A stretch of DNA of 64,000 nucleotides. Source: Phenylobacterium sp. GTDB lineage: Bacteria; Pseudomonadota; Alphaproteobacteria; Caulobacterales; Caulobacteraceae. Each line of letters starts with the position of its first letter. The stretch's first letter is position 1. Shown here in pieces: positions 63,560 through 64,000 of the stretch. The translations under genes and the position numbers were made by a program. The stretch lies in contig NZ_SSMX01000026.1 in NCBI RefSeq assembly GCF_004799515.1, positions 1 to 64,000 on the forward strand. Reading direction: 5' to 3'. The notes beneath the pieces were generated by a model. That model worked only from the letters and a program-made list of their open reading frames with translations. It was not told the origin of the DNA and searched no databases.

Positions 63560-64000
63560 TGTAAGTCGCCGCCGGGGCTTCGTCCAGCCCGCGAACCCAA
63601 AGGAACGTCAGTCCGCGGATCGAGGTCCAGAGATGCGCCCAGACTTCAGGCATTCCCCGGCGCCGCCCCGAAATCGGGGAAGACGGCGTATCGTGCGACC
63701 TTCGCCCGATCGCCAAGCGCGGCCAGGTTTCGCGCTTTTCGGGCCGGTTCTGTCCCCCAAAGCCGCGCTTCGGGACCGGCCGGACGCGAGATGCGGGGGT
63801 TTCCAGCGCCGGAGCCTGCAAAACCTGTTCAGACGCTTCAGCCGGCTACGGACGACGAAGGCTTACGTTCTCCTTACGGTGTCTCCCCCGCCACGAATAG
63901 AACGCTGACGGCCCCCGCTGGTACCTCTTTGTTGCATCGCAACATCGCGATTTAGGGGAGATTTTCAGACCACCGTCCACTCCGGCCAGGGCTGTCGCCG
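63560..64000. other. Intergenic end region with a palindrome
   Basis: No convincing gene is visible. At 63930-63944, TGTTGC-ATC-GCAACA is a perfect 6-bp inverted repeat and may be an operator for a gene beyond the window. Otherwise nothing is supported. Confidence 0.4.

Overview
The window is GC-rich DNA from an alphaproteobacterium. It has two large TonB-dependent receptors with associated catabolic genes, a tRNA-Ile2(CAU) with encoded CCA, many ATGA start/stop overlaps, TTGACG-type promoters, a FlbA-like TPR glycosyltransferase next to a flagellar rod-like protein, and several Tat or Sec exported hydrolases. This fits the Caulobacterales (Phenylobacterium/Caulobacter-like). That placement is an inference from gene content, not from a marker gene. 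I saw no insertion sequence, prophage, CRISPR array or rRNA, so the window looks chromosomal.

Layout. 0-8 kb: mixed housekeeping and hypothetical genes, including a PEBP-family gene broken by an in-frame TGA, and the tRNA. 8.1-11.7 kb: a 1174-aa TIR / degenerate cyclase / STAND ATPase / TPR protein. 11.7-17.3 kb: an oxidative cluster with an exported protein gene carrying a one-base frameshift, a thioredoxin-cytochrome c-copper monooxygenase-EF-hand fusion, and a PQQ dehydrogenase with its own cytochrome domain. 17.3-23.3 kb: a four-gene signalling operon (large hybrid kinase, CheR, CheB, REC-kinase). 23.3-26 kb: a small membrane protein, a long inverted repeat, and an XRE regulator coupled to an RTX-like protein. 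26-34.8 kb: a serine hydrolase, then a GntR regulator divergent from a TonB receptor / M28-like / acyl-CoA ligase / DUF3089 cluster, with a three-copy 22-bp-phased operator candidate between them. 34.8-35.6 kb: an attenuator-like leader ahead of two small proteins, one ACT-like.

35.6-40 kb is a TetR-headed five-gene operon (TetR, VC0807-like membrane protein, enoyl-CoA hydratase, AcuI-type reductase, class V aminotransferase) whose promoter carries a 12-bp direct repeat and appears leaderless. 40.2-44 kb holds an AhpD/CMD-like protein, a FAD reductase-patatin fusion and a translationally coupled 3-hydroxybutyrate dehydrogenase. 44-51 kb holds MsrA, small exported proteins, a second TonB receptor, a TetR regulator, an SGNH hydrolase and a FadL-type porin. 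51-56.7 kb holds a VOC protein, an MFS exporter, a GMC oxidoreductase, DoxX, hemerythrin and DUF72 proteins. 56.8-63.6 kb is a TetR-controlled RND tripartite efflux operon with a well-resolved promoter and operators.

The catabolic genes suggest uptake of a hydrophobic or ester-type substrate (TonB receptors, FadL), hydrolysis (several exported serine and SGNH hydrolases), CoA activation and beta-oxidation-like steps. The actual substrate cannot be read from the sequence. The least conventional items are the FAD reductase-patatin fusion, the TIR-dead-cyclase-STAND protein, the multidomain copper/heme fusion, and the attenuator ahead of an orphan ACT protein.
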